Positions 37,235-37,649 of a stretch of 37,649 bases of DNA are shown one piece after another; positions within the stretch are counted from its first letter, which is position 1; the number at the start of each line of letters is the position of its first letter. A program made the position numbers and the translations under genes. The stretch is from a virus. Under the pieces are notes generated by a model. It was not told the origin of the DNA, ran no database searches, and worked only from the letters and a program-made list of their open reading frames with translations. The stretch covers positions 1 through 37,649 of IMG/VR virus record IMGVR_UViG_3300035703_000215; one strand, 5' to 3'.

Positions 37235-37649
37235 ATGGCCGACCCCACAGGCATTCAGAAGGCGGGTCAGGTCGCCAACGTGGGGTCAAACCCTGAGAAG
37301 GTGCCTGCGCGCGACGACGACAAGATGGCGACCATGCGCCACCGCCTGAAAATGGCGCAGTCGGCGTACTCGGACAGCCGCGAGGACGAACTGGACGATC
37401 TGCGGTTCATGGCCGGCAGCCCGGACAACCAGTGGCAGTGGCCCGCCGACGTGTTGGCCACCCGCGGGTCGGTACAGGGCCAGACGATCAACGCGCGTCC
37501 GTGCCTGACGATCAACAAGCTGCCGCAGCACGTCCGTCAGGTGACGAACGAGCAGCGCCAGAACCGGCCCAGCGGTAAGGTCATCCCCGCCGACGACAAC
37601 GCCGACGTGCAGGTCGCTGAGATTTTCAACGGCGTGGTGCGGCATATTG
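37235..37649 (+). CDS. Portal protein, 5' part (continues at window base 2)
   Basis: ATG at 37235 starts MADPTGIQKAGQVANVGSNP and, 33 residues later, reaches MRHRLKMAQSAYSD, the same residues encoded at base 8 onward. The gene runs off the window end. The part from 37327 repeats bases 1-323 with only synonymous changes. This supplies the true N-terminus of the portal and shows that terminase, basic proteins and portal are one operon. Confidence 0.9.
   Translation, partial: MADPTGIQKAGQVANVGSNPEKVPARDDDKMATMRHRLKMAQSAYSDSREDELDDLRFMAGSPDNQWQWPADVLATRGSVQGQTINARPCLTINKLPQHVRQVTNEQRQNRPSGKVIPADDNADVQVAEIFNGVVRHI
37327..37649. repeat. Terminal overlap repeat, copy 2 (partner 1-323)
   Basis: This segment is the same length as bases 1-323 and differs at 11 sites, all silent in the portal frame, after an identical first 127 bases (37327-37453). 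It marks a circular or permuted genome and two co-occurring strain haplotypes. Confidence 0.9.

Noticed and set aside
1-37649. tRNA genes, CRISPR array, integrase or attachment site, phage RNA polymerase
   Set aside because: I looked for cloverleaf arms, regular repeat-spacer units, tyrosine or serine recombinase motifs and single-subunit RNA polymerase motifs, and saw none.

Overview
This window looks like one complete (or nearly complete) genome of a lytic, P22-type short-tailed bacteriophage. It was probably assembled from a mixed population and linearised inside the portal gene. The last 323 bases repeat the first 323 with 11 substitutions, all synonymous in the portal frame, and the first 127 bases are identical. 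This implies a circular or circularly permuted map of about 37.3 kb. GC content is high by eye (near 60%), suggesting a GC-rich proteobacterial host, but the sequence does not identify it. I found no integrase, repressor, RNA polymerase, tRNA or CRISPR array.

Read as a circle there are two transcription arms. The plus (late) arm starts at about 34.56 kb. It carries small and large terminase, four small basic proteins and the portal (broken by the window ends). It then continues from base 1: a ferritin-like helical protein, a beta-rich fibre-like protein, a coiled-coil protein, scaffold and coat. Two paralogous small capsid proteins follow, separated by terminator-like hairpins, then the gp4-like head-completion protein. 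Next come two tandem tailspike cassettes, each ending in a near-identical 40-residue ORF, then the gp10-like tail needle-hub protein and several tail proteins. A cupin-SET fusion, three ejection proteins (one with a muralytic-type domain), a metallophosphoesterase and a lysis cassette (M15 endolysin, holin, nested Rz/Rz1) close the arm at 23.0 kb.

The minus (early) arm runs from about 33.85 kb down to 22.95 kb. It begins with about nine very small unknown proteins, including two transmembrane micropeptides, several preceded by a repeated ribosome-binding leader. Replication and nucleotide genes follow: a PD-(D/E)XK nuclease, an unknown protein, a PAPS-reductase-like PP-loop protein, family A DNA polymerase, primase-helicase, a strong terminator, a VRR-NUC nuclease, an SNF2-type helicase and DUF3310. 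The two arms collide tail to tail at 22954-23012.

The arms diverge from a roughly 740-base non-coding region (33824-34562). It holds a 14-bp palindrome, a 12-bp direct repeat, four copies of an iteron-like motif, a long G tract, a T-rich tract and candidate promoters. This is the best candidate for the origin and master control region.

The most unusual items are the cupin-SET protein, the duplicated tailspike cassettes with conserved flanks, the repeated early leader and the transmembrane micropeptides, and the iteron region. Family assignments come from motif recognition and were not checked by database search.
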